A stretch of 64,000 bases of DNA from Deltaproteobacteria bacterium (GCA_021801125.1 JAJYYI010000094.1:1-64000), one strand, 5' to 3'; counted from the stretch's first letter, positions 19,440-27,917 are shown. Made by a program: numbers and translations. Notes: generated by a model from the letters alone, not told the origin.

Positions 19440-19865
19440 GTGCGTCATCTGAAACAAGGCCGCAAACTCAATCGGACCAGCGCTCACCGCAAATCGCTGC
19501 TGCGCAATTTGATGTTGAGCCTTATCCGCCATGAGCGCATTCGCACGACCGACGCGAAAGCGAAGGAGCTGCGCCGCGTGGCTGATAGGATGGTAACCCT
19601 TGGTAAACGCGCTGACCTAAGCGCGCGGCGGCGCGCCTATGCGTTTTTGGCGTCGCGTGACGCGGTGAAGAAGCTATTCGATCAGATAGCGCCGCGCTTC
19701 AAGAGCCGCAACGGCGGTTACACGCGCGTGGTGAAATTCGGTGTGCGCGTCGGTGACGCGGCGCCGGTCTCGGTGATCGAGTTCAGCGGGGCGGAAGCCC
19801 AAGCCAAGTCACGCAAGCAAAGGCGTAAGCCCGCGGCGAAAAAGGAAAAGCCCGCCGAGTCCTAG
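19440..19865 (+). CDS. rplQ: 50S ribosomal protein L17
   Basis: L17 is located near the peptide tunnel exit. The protein begins [24 protein letters not shown] from a GTG start with an upstream AAGGAAG. The family core ends at about residue 115; a further basic tail of about 25 residues (rich in K, A, R and E) gives 141 residues. It closes the ribosomal cluster. The 182-base convergent spacer that follows shows no obvious T-tailed terminator. Confidence 0.97.
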   Translation: MRHLKQGRKLNRTSAHRKSLLRNLMLSLIRHERIRTTDAKAKELRRVADRMVTLGKRADLSARRRAYAFLASRDAVKKLFDQIAPRFKSRNGGYTRVVKFGVRVGDAAPVSVIEFSGAEAQAKSRKQRRKPAAKKEKPAES

Positions 19866-20047
19866 ACAGACGGCTCCTTGCGAAACCGCTGAGGGCCGCT
19901 CTGGGGCGCCCGCGTTGCATTCACGCCGTCACCCGGCGGTTTCACGCGGCTCGCAAGCGGCGGCGTCGCGCGCCATCCAAGTTCGACTATCCCCGAACAG
20001 CTCACGGAAGCAGTCTGGTGGCCGGCGTCACGGCGCGTGCTAGGGCG

Positions 20048-20410
20048 TTATGCCGATTCGCTCGCAAGTTTGACCTCCAACCGTCCGCTGACGCACCGAA
20101 TTTGATGGGTTCTCAGCCTCGTTAACGAGCGTTTAAACTCAGCGGGAAGAATGGACCTAGGATAATGGTTCTCGCCCGTGGCGAGATCGTAGAGATAGCG
20201 ATGCCACGGACATTCGATCTGCGCGCCGACCAACGCTCCCTCGACCAGCGGTCCGCCCATATGGGGACATTCCGCCTGAAAGGCGTAAAAGTTGCCCCCG
20301 TGGTTAGCCACCACAAGCCGTGCGCCACCCGCCGAAACTTCTTTGAGCGATCCGTCGGGTACCTCCTCAACCCCAGCGATATCTAGCCAAACGCTACCGT
20401 CTGTTTCCAT
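20048..20410 (-). CDS. Rieske [2Fe-2S] domain protein
   Basis: The protein has both Rieske boxes, CPHMGGPL (C-x-H) and CPWHRYLYDLATG (C-x2-H), so it should bind a [2Fe-2S] cluster with two Cys and two His ligands. The size fits a ferredoxin-type electron carrier or the small component of an oxygenase system. No oxygenase or reductase partner is adjacent. The ATG at 20410 gives 120 residues starting just before the domain; the ORF track reaches 20617 through sequence with no domain similarity, and an ATG at 20437 is a further option. There is no signal peptide, so a cytoplasmic role is likely. It converges with rplQ and diverges from rlpA. Confidence 0.85.
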   Translation of the reverse strand: METDGSVWLDIAGVEEVPDGSLKEVSAGGARLVVANHGGNFYAFQAECPHMGGPLVEGALVGAQIECPWHRYLYDLATGENHYPRSILPAEFKRSLTRLRTHQIRCVSGRLEVKLASESA

Positions 20411-21040
20411 CTTCAGAGCTTGAACAGAGAATATCATCGAAAGCCGCGCTGCGCCGCAACGATGGTCGGTGAGGCGTCGTACAGGGCCGTGGCGGTGAAG
20501 AATTTCAGCATCGCGAGTTGAAGGCTTGAGCGGGATGAGCCGACGGCGAGCGTCCCCAGGGCAATGGGGAGAATCGTCGCGGAATCGAGCGTTCGCGCTA
20601 GCCGAATCTTTTCCCAAAAGCGAGCGGCTTCCCGGTGCGCGAGCTTTGTCTTCAGTTTAAGGTCCGTCAATCCATGTAAGTTTTACCAGAAGCTATGAGG
20701 CATTTACGAAAACACCGTCACGTTTTGCTGAATATAAGCTTGCTAAGCATATCTTGCGAGGTTTTGGCGCGGCGGCAATCGCTGGTCCATTGCTTGCTCT
20801 AGCTAATCGCCGATGCAGGTTTTTTTCGTCACATTGGCTGGCGCGCCTCGTGAGAACAATCACCCTGGGACGCTCGACGAACAGGCTGACAAATCGCTGC
20901 CGGCAAGTGGCCTCTCTCGGCGGGCGTCAAGGAGAGTGGCGGTTTTACGTCGCGTTATCCGCGCGAACGGCCTCTGCGTGGCTAGTCGCGCAGCAGAGCC
21001 GAGCAAGAATGTTCGGGGCGTTGCTGAGACCGTCGGCAGC

Positions 21041-21610
21041 GTGGCGGTTCGAGGCGGATTGGTGCTGGCGGTTGTGGCGTTGGTGAGTTCATGCGCGTTT
21101 CCTTCAAGAGCGTCTAGAAGGACGACCGGCCCGCAAAGCCGGTCGTCGAGGCGTTCCGAGTCGTCCCTAGCTGATTCCAGCGGACGTGGCCCTTCGAAGG
21201 TTGTTGTGGCTTCCTGGTATGGCCCAGGGTTTAACGGCCGTCGCACGGCAAATGGCGAGGTGTTCAACCAGAACGAAATGAGCGCAGCCTCCAGGACATT
21301 GCCGCTGGGCAGCCGCGTCTTGATTACCAACCTGGCGAATGGGCGTTCAGTAGTGGTGCGGATCAACGATCGCGGGCCGTACGTCGGACGCCGGCAGATT
21401 GATTTGTCCAAGCGCGCCGCACAAAGTCTAGGGATCATTCGCTACGGCACTGCTCGGGTTCGTGTCACCGTGTTAAGGAGCGGCCCGGGTTACGGGCGCT
21501 CCGCTTCGGCCGCCCGGTGGACACCTCTCAATAGCACGATGGGGAATCCATCTCAGGGTAGTCCTCTTGCATCAATTACAGCATCGGGAAGAGGCCGCAC
21601 AGAGCCATGA
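21041..21610 (+). CDS. rlpA: RlpA-like septal ring lipoprotein (DPBB domain)
   Basis: The double-psi beta-barrel is clear: VASWYGPGFNGRRTANGEVF, then AASRTLPLGSRVLITNLANG, and RINDRGPYVGRRQIDLSKRAAQSLG. RlpA proteins are envelope lipoproteins that cleave or bind denuded peptidoglycan at the septum. The proposed GTG at 21041 creates a good lipoprotein signal, MAVRGGLVLAVVALVSSC, with Cys18 as the lipidated residue. The ORF track starts at ATG 20813, which would put 76 residues before this signal. No SPOR domain is present. Start choice is the main uncertainty; the family call is firm. Confidence 0.88.
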   Translation: MAVRGGLVLAVVALVSSCAFPSRASRRTTGPQSRSSRRSESSLADSSGRGPSKVVVASWYGPGFNGRRTANGEVFNQNEMSAASRTLPLGSRVLITNLANGRSVVVRINDRGPYVGRRQIDLSKRAAQSLGIIRYGTARVRVTVLRSGPGYGRSASAARWTPLNSTMGNPSQGSPLASITASGRGRTEP

Positions 21611-21769
21611 GAAGCGATCAAGTTCGCCTGTTAGAATCCGCGAGACCTGTGAGCGGATAGGGCACTGCCTTTACCCGCTTTTCGAAACGACGGCTCGAGG
21701 GTCCGATTCCAGCGTCAGGCGCGGCCGGTTTTGCCAGCGGTGGTGCCATGAGCCCGGGCCGACTGCGCG

Positions 21770-21798
21770 TTGACAAAACCGCAGCAGGGCGGGAAAAT
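21770..21798 (+). promoter_or_regulatory. Possible sigma-70-type promoter for rpoZ
   Basis: A consensus TTGACA lies at 21770-21775, followed after a 17-base spacer by GAAAAT (four of six matches to TATAAT). The predicted transcript start would fall at or next to the rpoZ ATG at 21805. This would yield a very short or absent leader. The call rests on sequence pattern only. Confidence 0.35.
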
Positions 21799-21804
21799 TC
21801 TACA

Positions 21805-22050
21805 ATGGCACGGATAACGGTCGAAGATTGTCTCGCTCAGGTTCCTAACCGGTTTGAGCTTGCGCTGGCCGCCGCGCGCCGCGCCAAGCAGTTGCTTAGG
21901 GGCGCGCGGCCACTGGTCGAGGCCGACAACAAGGAACTTGTGATCGCGTTGCGGGAGATTGCAGCCGGCAAAGTGGACGTCCGACGAAGCGAAGACAGAC
22001 CGGAGACTTCGCCGTCGTCGGTGCGGGCTGCGGGTCACGAAGGCTCCTGA
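21805..22050 (+). CDS. rpoZ: DNA-directed RNA polymerase omega subunit
   Basis: Omega helps fold and assemble the beta' subunit and is part of the ppGpp site in many bacteria. The ATG at 21805 begins [30 protein letters not shown], the omega signature, including the conserved RFELV-like helix; the ORF track adds 19 upstream codons without similarity. The length is 81 residues, typical. It is followed 35 bases later by an RpoH-like sigma factor, so two RNA polymerase components are adjacent. Confidence 0.93.
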   Translation: MARITVEDCLAQVPNRFELALAAARRAKQLLRGARPLVEADNKELVIALREIAAGKVDVRRSEDRPETSPSSVRAAGHEGS

Positions 22051-22085
22051 CCGCAGGGCGCGACGACCAACCTACGGGCTGTGAG

Positions 22086-23174
22086 TTGCCCGAGTTGAGG
22101 ACGGGCCCTCGGGTGCCGCGCAAAGCTATAAGGCGCAAAAAAGAGCGAAAGAGCCGGGTCGCTTCGGCGCTTGAAGTCGAGGCGGAGGTGCAAGATGACC
22201 TTGGGTCGACTCCCGAGAACGACCTTGATGCGGGCAGTGACGCGCCGGAGCCGATTGTCGCCGAGGAGGCTGCTGAGAAGGAGGGATCTCACGAGGTAGA
22301 GGAGCCGACCGAAGCCGCAGGCGCGCTTGCTCCCTTCGATCCGCTTGCTCGCTACCTAGCCGAAATTCGCCGTTTTCCACTCCTCGACCGTGAAGAAGAA
22401 GCAGCGGTCGCTAAGCGTTATTATGCCACCCACGATCCAGCCGATGCGTTCAGGCTGGTGACAGCAAATTTGCGCCTGGTGGTAAAGATCGCGCGGGAGT
22501 TTGCGCGAGCCTCCGGCAACCTTCTTGACCTGATTCAAGAGGGCAATATCGGCTTGATGGAGGCGGTGAAGAATTTCGACCCCTACCGCGGTATTCGTTT
22601 CCCGTCATACGCCGTATGGTGGGTGCGGGCGTATATCATGCGCTTCTTGATGAACAACTGGCGCATGGTCAAACTTGGTACGACGCAGGCGCAGCGCAAA
22701 CTCTTCTTCAATTTGAAGAAGGAGACCGAACAGCTGGAGGCGATGGGGATCGAGGCCGGACCGAGGCTGCTCGCCGAGCGACTCGGAGTCAAGGAGCGAG
22801 AAGTCGAGGAGATGCAGGAGCGGATGGGGCAGCATGAACTCTCGCTCGACCAGCCCCTTGGTGGTGAAGGTGAAATCAGCCTCGCGAATATTCTGCCTGA
22901 CGAGCAGAACAACCCGGAACAGACCTTCGCCGAATCCGAGTGGCGCGATTTTGCTAAGACGCAAGTCGATGATTTCGCCGCAACTCTCGACGACAAGGAG
23001 CGGGAAATATTTGAGCGCCGATTGGCGTCCGACCAACCGATGACTCTGCAGGAAGTCGGCGACCGCTTCGGCATCAGCGGTGAACGAGTGCGGCAGATTG
23101 AATCACGGCTTAAGGAAAGGCTTAAGGAGTTCGTGAAGAGCCGCGCCGCGGATATCGAACGGATGCATGGTTAG
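22086..23174 (+). CDS. rpoH: RNA polymerase sigma factor, RpoH-like
   Basis: This is a sigma-70 family protein of 362 residues. Region 1.2 is RYLAEIRRFPLLDREEE; region 2 shows NLLDLIQEGNIGLMEAVKNFDPYRG and SYAVWWVRAYIMRFLMNNW; the region after it contains TTQAQRKLFFNLKK, the RpoH box. Region 4 has LQEVGDRFGISGERVRQIESR. An acidic, low-complexity N-terminal segment of about 85 residues precedes region 1.2, longer than in E. coli sigma-32. The start is TTG at 22086; a GTG at 22113 is an alternative. The likely role is heat-shock or envelope-stress transcription, by family inference. Confidence 0.9.
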   Translation: MPELRTGPRVPRKAIRRKKERKSRVASALEVEAEVQDDLGSTPENDLDAGSDAPEPIVAEEAAEKEGSHEVEEPTEAAGALAPFDPLARYLAEIRRFPLLDREEEAAVAKRYYATHDPADAFRLVTANLRLVVKIAREFARASGNLLDLIQEGNIGLMEAVKNFDPYRGIRFPSYAVWWVRAYIMRFLMNNWRMVKLGTTQAQRKLFFNLKKETEQLEAMGIEAGPRLLAERLGVKEREVEEMQERMGQHELSLDQPLGGEGEISLANILPDEQNNPEQTFAESEWRDFAKTQVDDFAATLDDKEREIFERRLASDQPMTLQEVGDRFGISGERVRQIESRLKERLKEFVKSRAADIERMHG

Positions 23175-23341
23175 CGATGATTTCTCAGCCGGACGGCCCG
23201 AGCGGTTTCGTTGGTTCGGCGAGCTGTTATCGACGGGGATGCTCGTTTCGTCATAGACGTTCTTTGTAAGGGCCAACGCGAAGCCGGCCCATCCGGCGTT
23301 AATTTGGGCTTGCCGCCAGGGCGTGAGTGGAGCGGGGTTGA

Positions 23342-24097
23342 ATGGTTTCTCGGCAGGCAGAGGCGAGGCGCGAGCGGACCTGCGCGCTAATCGTCGTCGG
23401 CAATGAGATTCTGTCCGGCAAGGTCCGCGACACCAACGCGTACTTCGCCGTGCGCGAGCTGCGAGGGATCGGGGTCGCGCTCAAACGTATCGTTGTCGTT
23501 GCCGACGAACTCAAGACCATTGCCGAAGAGGTTCGCCACTGCGCCGCGCGCTTCGAGATCGTTATTACCTCGGGTGGCGTCGGACCAACTCATGACGACG
23601 TGACGGTCGAGGCGGTGGCTGACGCCTTTGGCCGTGAACTGGTCACCGATCCGCAACTCCAGCGTATCGTTGACAGACATTTTCCCGCGCGCGCCGAAGC
23701 GGTGAGGCTCAAGATGGCGCTCGTGCCCCAGGGGGCGGTGCTCAATGTCGGTGGTGAAATAGCGTATCCGGTAGTCCAACTAGAGAACGTCTATATGTTG
23801 CCCGGTATCCCGCAGCTATTCGAGGACAAGTTGCGCGCGCTTAAGGACCGCTTTGCCACGGACCCCTATTTTATGCGGGCGATGTACGTTAACGCCGCCG
23901 AAAGCACGATCGCCGGTCAACTTTCCGCGTGTCTGGAGCGCTTTCCCGATTTGATGCTGGGCTCCTACCCAACGATTGGCGACGCGCAATATCGCGTCAA
24001 AGTGACGCTGGAATCCAAGGACCGGGCCTACGTGGATGCGGCGTTCGATCATTTGATCGGGCTGATGCCTGAGGGGGCTGTGGTGAAGACCGAGTGA
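23342..24097 (+). CDS. CinA N-terminal-type (molybdopterin-binding fold) protein
   Basis: The protein carries the MoaB/Mog-like domain found in competence/damage-inducible protein A: ALIVVGNEILSGKVRDTNA near the N-terminus, VITSGGVGPTHDDVTVEAVA in the middle and VYMLPGIPQLFEDKLRAL. The C-terminal nicotinamide-nucleotide amidase domain of full-length CinA is missing; the protein stops at 251 residues. In other organisms this domain hydrolyses ADP-ribose or is fused to FAD synthetase, so the exact reaction is unknown. The ATG is preceded by GGAGCGGGG. It follows the sigma gene on the same strand. Confidence 0.85.
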   Translation: MVSRQAEARRERTCALIVVGNEILSGKVRDTNAYFAVRELRGIGVALKRIVVVADELKTIAEEVRHCAARFEIVITSGGVGPTHDDVTVEAVADAFGRELVTDPQLQRIVDRHFPARAEAVRLKMALVPQGAVLNVGGEIAYPVVQLENVYMLPGIPQLFEDKLRALKDRFATDPYFMRAMYVNAAESTIAGQLSACLERFPDLMLGSYPTIGDAQYRVKVTLESKDRAYVDAAFDHLIGLMPEGAVVKTE

Positions 24098-24338
24098 GAC
24101 AAGTGCTCTCACAGCTTGCGGGCGAGAGGTTGCAGCAACGAAGGATGTCACGAGAAATCGGCTGGTTGGCGCCGCCCAGTTGGTTCCACGTTGGTGCTCT
24201 AGGCGGTGGTGGTGAAGGTGTTGGCACTCGGTTGACGGCGCTCATGGCGCACTGAACGCAACGAACTGCAAGCAACAGCAACTTTTTACCGGGGGCGCTG
24301 ATAGGACCGACTTAACGAGGTTGTGAGGAAGGCTCACC

Positions 24339-24956
24339 ATGGTACGCGACTCTTTTAACGTTCGTAGCTCTAAGGCCGTCGGCTCCCAGGCCCGCAGATG
24401 GATTGCGGCGTTGATGGTATGCATGGTTACGGGCGGCACTGTACCCGCCCTCGGCCACGCTGCGCAGCCGCAAGTGCCGCAGCCGGATAGCGGCGGCGTG
24501 GCGTGGAGCGACGCCGGTATCGGCGTTGCAACGATGTTCGCTGACGTAGTCTACGTCCCGGTCAAGTTCGTTTACGCCGCTCTCGGCGGAATCGCCGGCG
24601 GCTTCGCCTTCGTATTGACGGGCGGAAACACGCAGGTCTCGAATACGATTTGGCGCAGCGCGCTTGGCGGCGATTACGTGTTAACGCCGAGAATGATCGC
24701 CGGTCAAGATCCGATTCACTTCAGCGGGCCAACCCAGGTGGCGCAACCCGAGACGGCGACCACCACACTGGCTACGGGAGCCTCCGGCATGGCGAGCGGC
24801 ACCAGCGGCGCGACGGGGTCAGAAAGTCCGACCGGCAGCTCCTCCTCCGCAGCGCCTGCTGGCGCGGCGGTGACTTCGACCACGCCGATCGACCGCGGCG
24901 CGGGCCCGATGAATGCGCCCCGCCCGCTGCCCACGCCGGACACGAGCATCCAATAG
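24339..24956 (+). CDS. Secreted or membrane-anchored conserved hypothetical protein
   Basis: A function cannot be assigned. Residues 20 to 42 look like a Sec signal (RRWIAALMVCMVTGGTVPALGHAA). A hydrophobic, glycine-rich segment, DVVYVPVKFVYAALGGIAGG, continues with FVLTGGNTQVSNTIWRSALGGDYVLTP, a pattern I associate with short envelope proteins in uncultured delta-like lineages (from memory, not searched). The last 75 residues are Ser/Thr/Ala/Gly-rich and probably disordered. The ATG follows a strong GAGGAAGG ribosome-binding site. It stands alone between the CinA-type gene and a large spacer. Confidence 0.75.
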   Translation: MVRDSFNVRSSKAVGSQARRWIAALMVCMVTGGTVPALGHAAQPQVPQPDSGGVAWSDAGIGVATMFADVVYVPVKFVYAALGGIAGGFAFVLTGGNTQVSNTIWRSALGGDYVLTPRMIAGQDPIHFSGPTQVAQPETATTTLATGASGMASGTSGATGSESPTGSSSSAAPAGAAVTSTTPIDRGAGPMNAPRPLPTPDTSIQ

Positions 24957-25628
24957 ACGAAACTTTCCGCTGCCTACCTGGTGTGCTCTTCGCAGCGGAT
25001 TCGCGAAAGCTCGCCGACCGGTCGGATGGGGCTGGCAGCCGAGCGCAGGCCACGCCGCCCGTTTTCGCGCACGGATCGGCCCTGCGGTCAGCTTTCCTTA
25101 CGCGCAGCAGATGTTGTTTCCCCCCGTTTCGCGCGTTCATTGGGCTGCGTTCTACGTCGCGCCAAGCCGGCAACACGATCGCCTTTGGCGCTCGCCGCTT
25201 CGTCGTGCCACAACGCGTCGGCGTAGCACCTAAGAGATGCTTATTGACGTGGTTGGCCAGAATACGCCTAGGCTAGCATCGTGACGCGGAAAGTCCCCTG
25301 AATCGTTGCCATATGCAAGCGACGGTGGCGCGCATTAAAGCGCCGAATAGTGCGCAACTCGCCGCTCGCTTTACGGTCCTGGTACGAGAAAATTAAGTTT
25401 TGGCGTTCACGGACCCTCGTTGTGCGAGATTGTTGGCAGTTCTTTCGCCAGCGGGTAATCTTGTATTCAGAGCTTGTTTGCGCGTGCTCCGGGGGCGCGA
25501 AGGACCCGCAGAGGCTCGCGCTTGGGCACGTACGGTATAAATGGCCCGGTCGGGCCAGCCAATTGCTCGATGCGGGCACTGTTTGGCAGCTGCCAAATCG
25601 TGAGAATTATTCTGGCTCGCGTGCTCGC
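24957..25628 (+). other. Intergenic stretch without a supported gene
   Basis: The 672 bases between the hypothetical gene and the YiiX-like gene hold several overlapping ORFs in different frames, none with recognisable protein features or a credible ribosome-binding site. A TTGACG at 25244 with TAGGCT 19 bases later is a weak promoter candidate. No tRNA-like cloverleaf or T-tailed terminator was seen. Confidence 0.5.
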
Positions 25629-26519
25629 ATGAACCCCGTCGCTCCGATTGGCCGCCTGTTGAGCGGCATTTTGATCCGGCTTCTGACGAAGCCGGTTAAG
25701 CAATACCAGGTAAAGTTCCCGGTTGATGTGGCGCGGCTCAAGCGCCATATCGCGAAGGGCGACGTCGTTTTGGTCGAGGGAAATGAGCGGATCAGCGAGA
25801 TTATCAAATACCTCACGCAGAGTTCATGGTCGCATGCGGCGCTATATGTTGGTGATGAACCCCTGAGGCGGGACGCGCGCCTAAGCCGAAGCCTGTGGGA
25901 GCGCTACGGCGCTGAAGCGCAGCACCTGGTGGTTGAGGCTTTGCCCGAGGAAGGGGTGGTTTTGTCTCCGCTTATCAAGTACCAGAGCTTTAACATTCGG
26001 GTATGTAGGCCGTACAATCTGGCGCGCCGCGACCTCGAACGACTGCTGGAGTTGGCGGTCGCGAAGGTGGGCCATCAGTACGACCTCAAGAACATTCTCG
26101 ATTTGGCGCGGTATTTTTTCCCGTTCAAGATTTTGCCTCGCCGTTGGCGGTGCGAGACACTTAGCTTTGGCAGCGGCGAGCCGACTCGCGTGATGTGTTC
26201 GAGCATGCTGGCCGGGCTGTTTCACTCGGTCAGGTTCCCGATTATTCCAAGTGTCGAACCGCTTGATCTACCTCGAAAGCGTTCGCGCGGGGCGCTCGAT
26301 TTCTTGAAAGGCTTGCTTGGCCGACCGCAAGCCATGGATCCATGGCTATTCCGGCCTACTCCACCCACGTTGGTCAGTCCGCGTGATTTCGATTTGTCGC
26401 CCTATTTCGAGATCGTTAAGTTCAATATCATTGAGGAGTTGAAGTTCGATTACCGGCGCATCACATGGGCCGATGCGCCTCGGGTGGAGTCAAAGGTCAA
26501 GACAAACGGGACGGGATAG
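25629..26519 (+). CDS. YiiX/YebB-like permuted NlpC/P60 family protein
   Basis: The protein has the permuted papain-like pattern: KGDVVLVEGNERISEIIKYLTQSSWSHAALYVG supplies the conserved histidine (H in WSHAALY), and VMCSSMLAGLF near residue 190 supplies the likely catalytic cysteine. Such proteins act as cysteine amidases or thioesterases on cell wall or lipid substrates. The substrate here is unknown. The ATG at 25629 gives 296 residues with an N-terminal hydrophobic segment (GRLLSGILIRLL); the ORF track extends 93 codons upstream into sequence with no similarity. The C-terminal 90 residues are not part of the domain. Confidence 0.8.
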   Translation: MNPVAPIGRLLSGILIRLLTKPVKQYQVKFPVDVARLKRHIAKGDVVLVEGNERISEIIKYLTQSSWSHAALYVGDEPLRRDARLSRSLWERYGAEAQHLVVEALPEEGVVLSPLIKYQSFNIRVCRPYNLARRDLERLLELAVAKVGHQYDLKNILDLARYFFPFKILPRRWRCETLSFGSGEPTRVMCSSMLAGLFHSVRFPIIPSVEPLDLPRKRSRGALDFLKGLLGRPQAMDPWLFRPTPPTLVSPRDFDLSPYFEIVKFNIIEELKFDYRRITWADAPRVESKVKTNGTG

Positions 26520-26596
26520 ACCTGGGCGTGAAGACCGCTTCCGTTTGCCGAGCAGCGGTTAAGGAGGTTTCAGAGGCACGTGTTTCGAGGCGTCCT

Positions 26597-26878
26597 ATGT
26601 ATATGAATGACAAGAACGCGGCGGCCGGGCGCGAGGCGTTAGAGCGCAGGATCGCGAAGATCTTACACCGCCACTGCAACTTTGGTTGGGCGCATTATTA
26701 CATTCCAAGCGAAAAATTCCCGAGCTTGATCGAGGAATTAGCTGCGTTACTGGCCCCTCACGGAGAGGCCAGTTCGGAAGATGTCGTGCGATGTTTGTTG
26801 GAACTCAGACGGGTTTCGTCGGAGCAGGAACGCGCCGACAAACTGATGAAGGAGTTCATAATGTCCCGCCGCAGTTGA
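26597..26878 (+). CDS. Small hypothetical protein
   Basis: A 94-residue soluble protein beginning MYMNDKNAAAGREALERRIAKIL. It contains a HRHCNFGWAHYYIPSEKFPSLIEELAALL segment and a charged helical C-terminus. I do not recognise a family. The start at 26597 (or ATG 26603) is preferred over the ORF-track start at 26465, which overlaps the upstream gene. An AAGGAGG lies at 26561-26567, too far from the ATG (about 29 bases) to be its ribosome-binding site with confidence. Confidence 0.6.
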   Translation: MYMNDKNAAAGREALERRIAKILHRHCNFGWAHYYIPSEKFPSLIEELAALLAPHGEASSEDVVRCLLELRRVSSEQERADKLMKEFIMSRRS

Positions 26879-27035
26879 GTGGCTTGTCGAGCGGACGTTG
26901 GCGCTCCGGGAACCGCTGCTCGCGTCATTCTTTTTCCAGCGAAAAGCCCGACTGGACTACGCTGAGGCGCACGCTCGAATCAATGTCGCATTACGAACGT
27001 GACGGCGGGAAAAATCTTAGCGGGAGGCGGGAGTC

Positions 27036-27554
27036 GTGGATGCTCTAAAGGCGATTCTGAGCCGCCGAGCGGTGCGTGAATTCACGAAACAGCCGGTTGC
27101 TCTCGAGCAATTAATCAAGATTGCCGACGCCGGACGCCACGCGATGAGCGCGCGAAACCAACAACCCTGGCACTTCATCATCGTGCGCGAGCCCAAAACG
27201 CTCACCGAGCTAGGTGCCTTATGCACTACGGGCCGCTTCGTGGGCGGCGCGCCCAGCGCGATCGTGGTGCTGAAGGACAAGGGCAACCAGCGCTGGGGCG
27301 ATAGCGACTGCGCGCAGGCGGTGCAGAACATGGCCAATGCGGCGTGGGCGATGGGGCTCGGTACGTGTTGGGTGGGCCATTTCGACGGACAAAAGATTGC
27401 CGCGATTCTCGGCGTACCGGACTCCTGGGCGGTTTTCACCGTCTTGCCCTTTGGCTCCCCGGCGCCATCCGAGATAGCCTCGCGTGGTCCCCGCCTACGT
27501 CCGCGCGCCGAGACCGTGGACTCCGAGCATTTCGGTCGCCCTGCCGTCAGTTAG
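27036..27554 (+). CDS. Nitroreductase family protein
   Basis: FMN-dependent oxidoreductase fold. The N-terminal SRRAVREF motif is the classical nitroreductase signature that binds the FMN phosphate, followed by AGRHAMSARNQQPWHFIIV. The segment QNMANAAWAMGLGTCWVGHF is the conserved helix and strand found in the family. The length is 172 residues, a short family member. The start is GTG with GGAGGCGGGAG upstream. Substrate is not predictable from sequence; it stands alone with no obvious partner. Confidence 0.88.
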   Translation: MDALKAILSRRAVREFTKQPVALEQLIKIADAGRHAMSARNQQPWHFIIVREPKTLTELGALCTTGRFVGGAPSAIVVLKDKGNQRWGDSDCAQAVQNMANAAWAMGLGTCWVGHFDGQKIAAILGVPDSWAVFTVLPFGSPAPSEIASRGPRLRPRAETVDSEHFGRPAVS

Positions 27555-27917
27555 CTTACCTTTTAGCTTCATAAAGTCACGGCGGCCTCCGGCTCCGGCA
27601 CGCTCCTGGCGCGAGAGTTGCTGATGCGTTGCGTGCCGGGTCAAGCCGCACTTGGCGCCTTTGTTTCTGACCTTAGCGTGCGTTAAGGAAGTCGGCGCTC
27701 GTTAAGGGAGTTTGGGCTGCGTTAATTCCGCGGCAACAAAATGCTAAGCTCAAGTTTTCCGGACATCACCGCCGATAGGCCGGTCATGCCTTTTGCTGGC
27801 GAGGTTGATCGAGAAGAGCGACACGCGGGCGTCTGACGTTTTATAGGCGGACGGATTAGCGGCGGCCGAAGCGCAAGACAGGCGGTGATGTTACGCGACG
27901 ACTAGGAGGACCCCACG
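27555..27917 (+). other. 363-base spacer with CGTTAA iterons before the rhodanese gene
   Basis: No coding region is supported here. The stretch contains three CGTTAA elements spaced about 20 bases apart (listed separately) and ends with a CTAGGAGGA ribosome-binding site for the rhodanese gene. An AT-richer segment, ATGCTAAGCT, follows the third element and could be part of a promoter, but no convincing -35/-10 pair was found. Confidence 0.5.
27681..27726 (+). repeat. Three phased CGTTAA direct repeats
   Basis: CGTTAA occurs at 27681, 27700 and 27720. The first two copies share a longer match, CGTTAAGGAAGT and CGTTAAGGGAGT. The spacing of 19 and 20 bases is about two helical turns, as in tandem binding sites for a dimeric regulator. 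They lie about 195 bases upstream of the rhodanese start. The repeats are seen directly; the regulatory role is inference. Confidence 0.5.

Noticed and set aside
19866-20047. Terminator after rplQ
   Set aside because: Several GC-rich partial hairpins are possible, but none is followed by a T-run, so no call is made.
20411-20617. Upstream part of the Rieske ORF
   Set aside because: The first 69 residues have no Rieske similarity and an Arg/His-rich composition typical of non-coding frames; an ATG just before the domain is preferred.
20813-21040. Upstream part of the RlpA ORF
   Set aside because: It precedes a convincing lipoprotein signal that would be internal if this part were translated. 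Kept only as an alternative start.
21680-21720. GGTCCGATTCC as a tRNA T-arm
   Set aside because: The flanking bases do not form a T-stem, and no acceptor, D or anticodon arm can be drawn.
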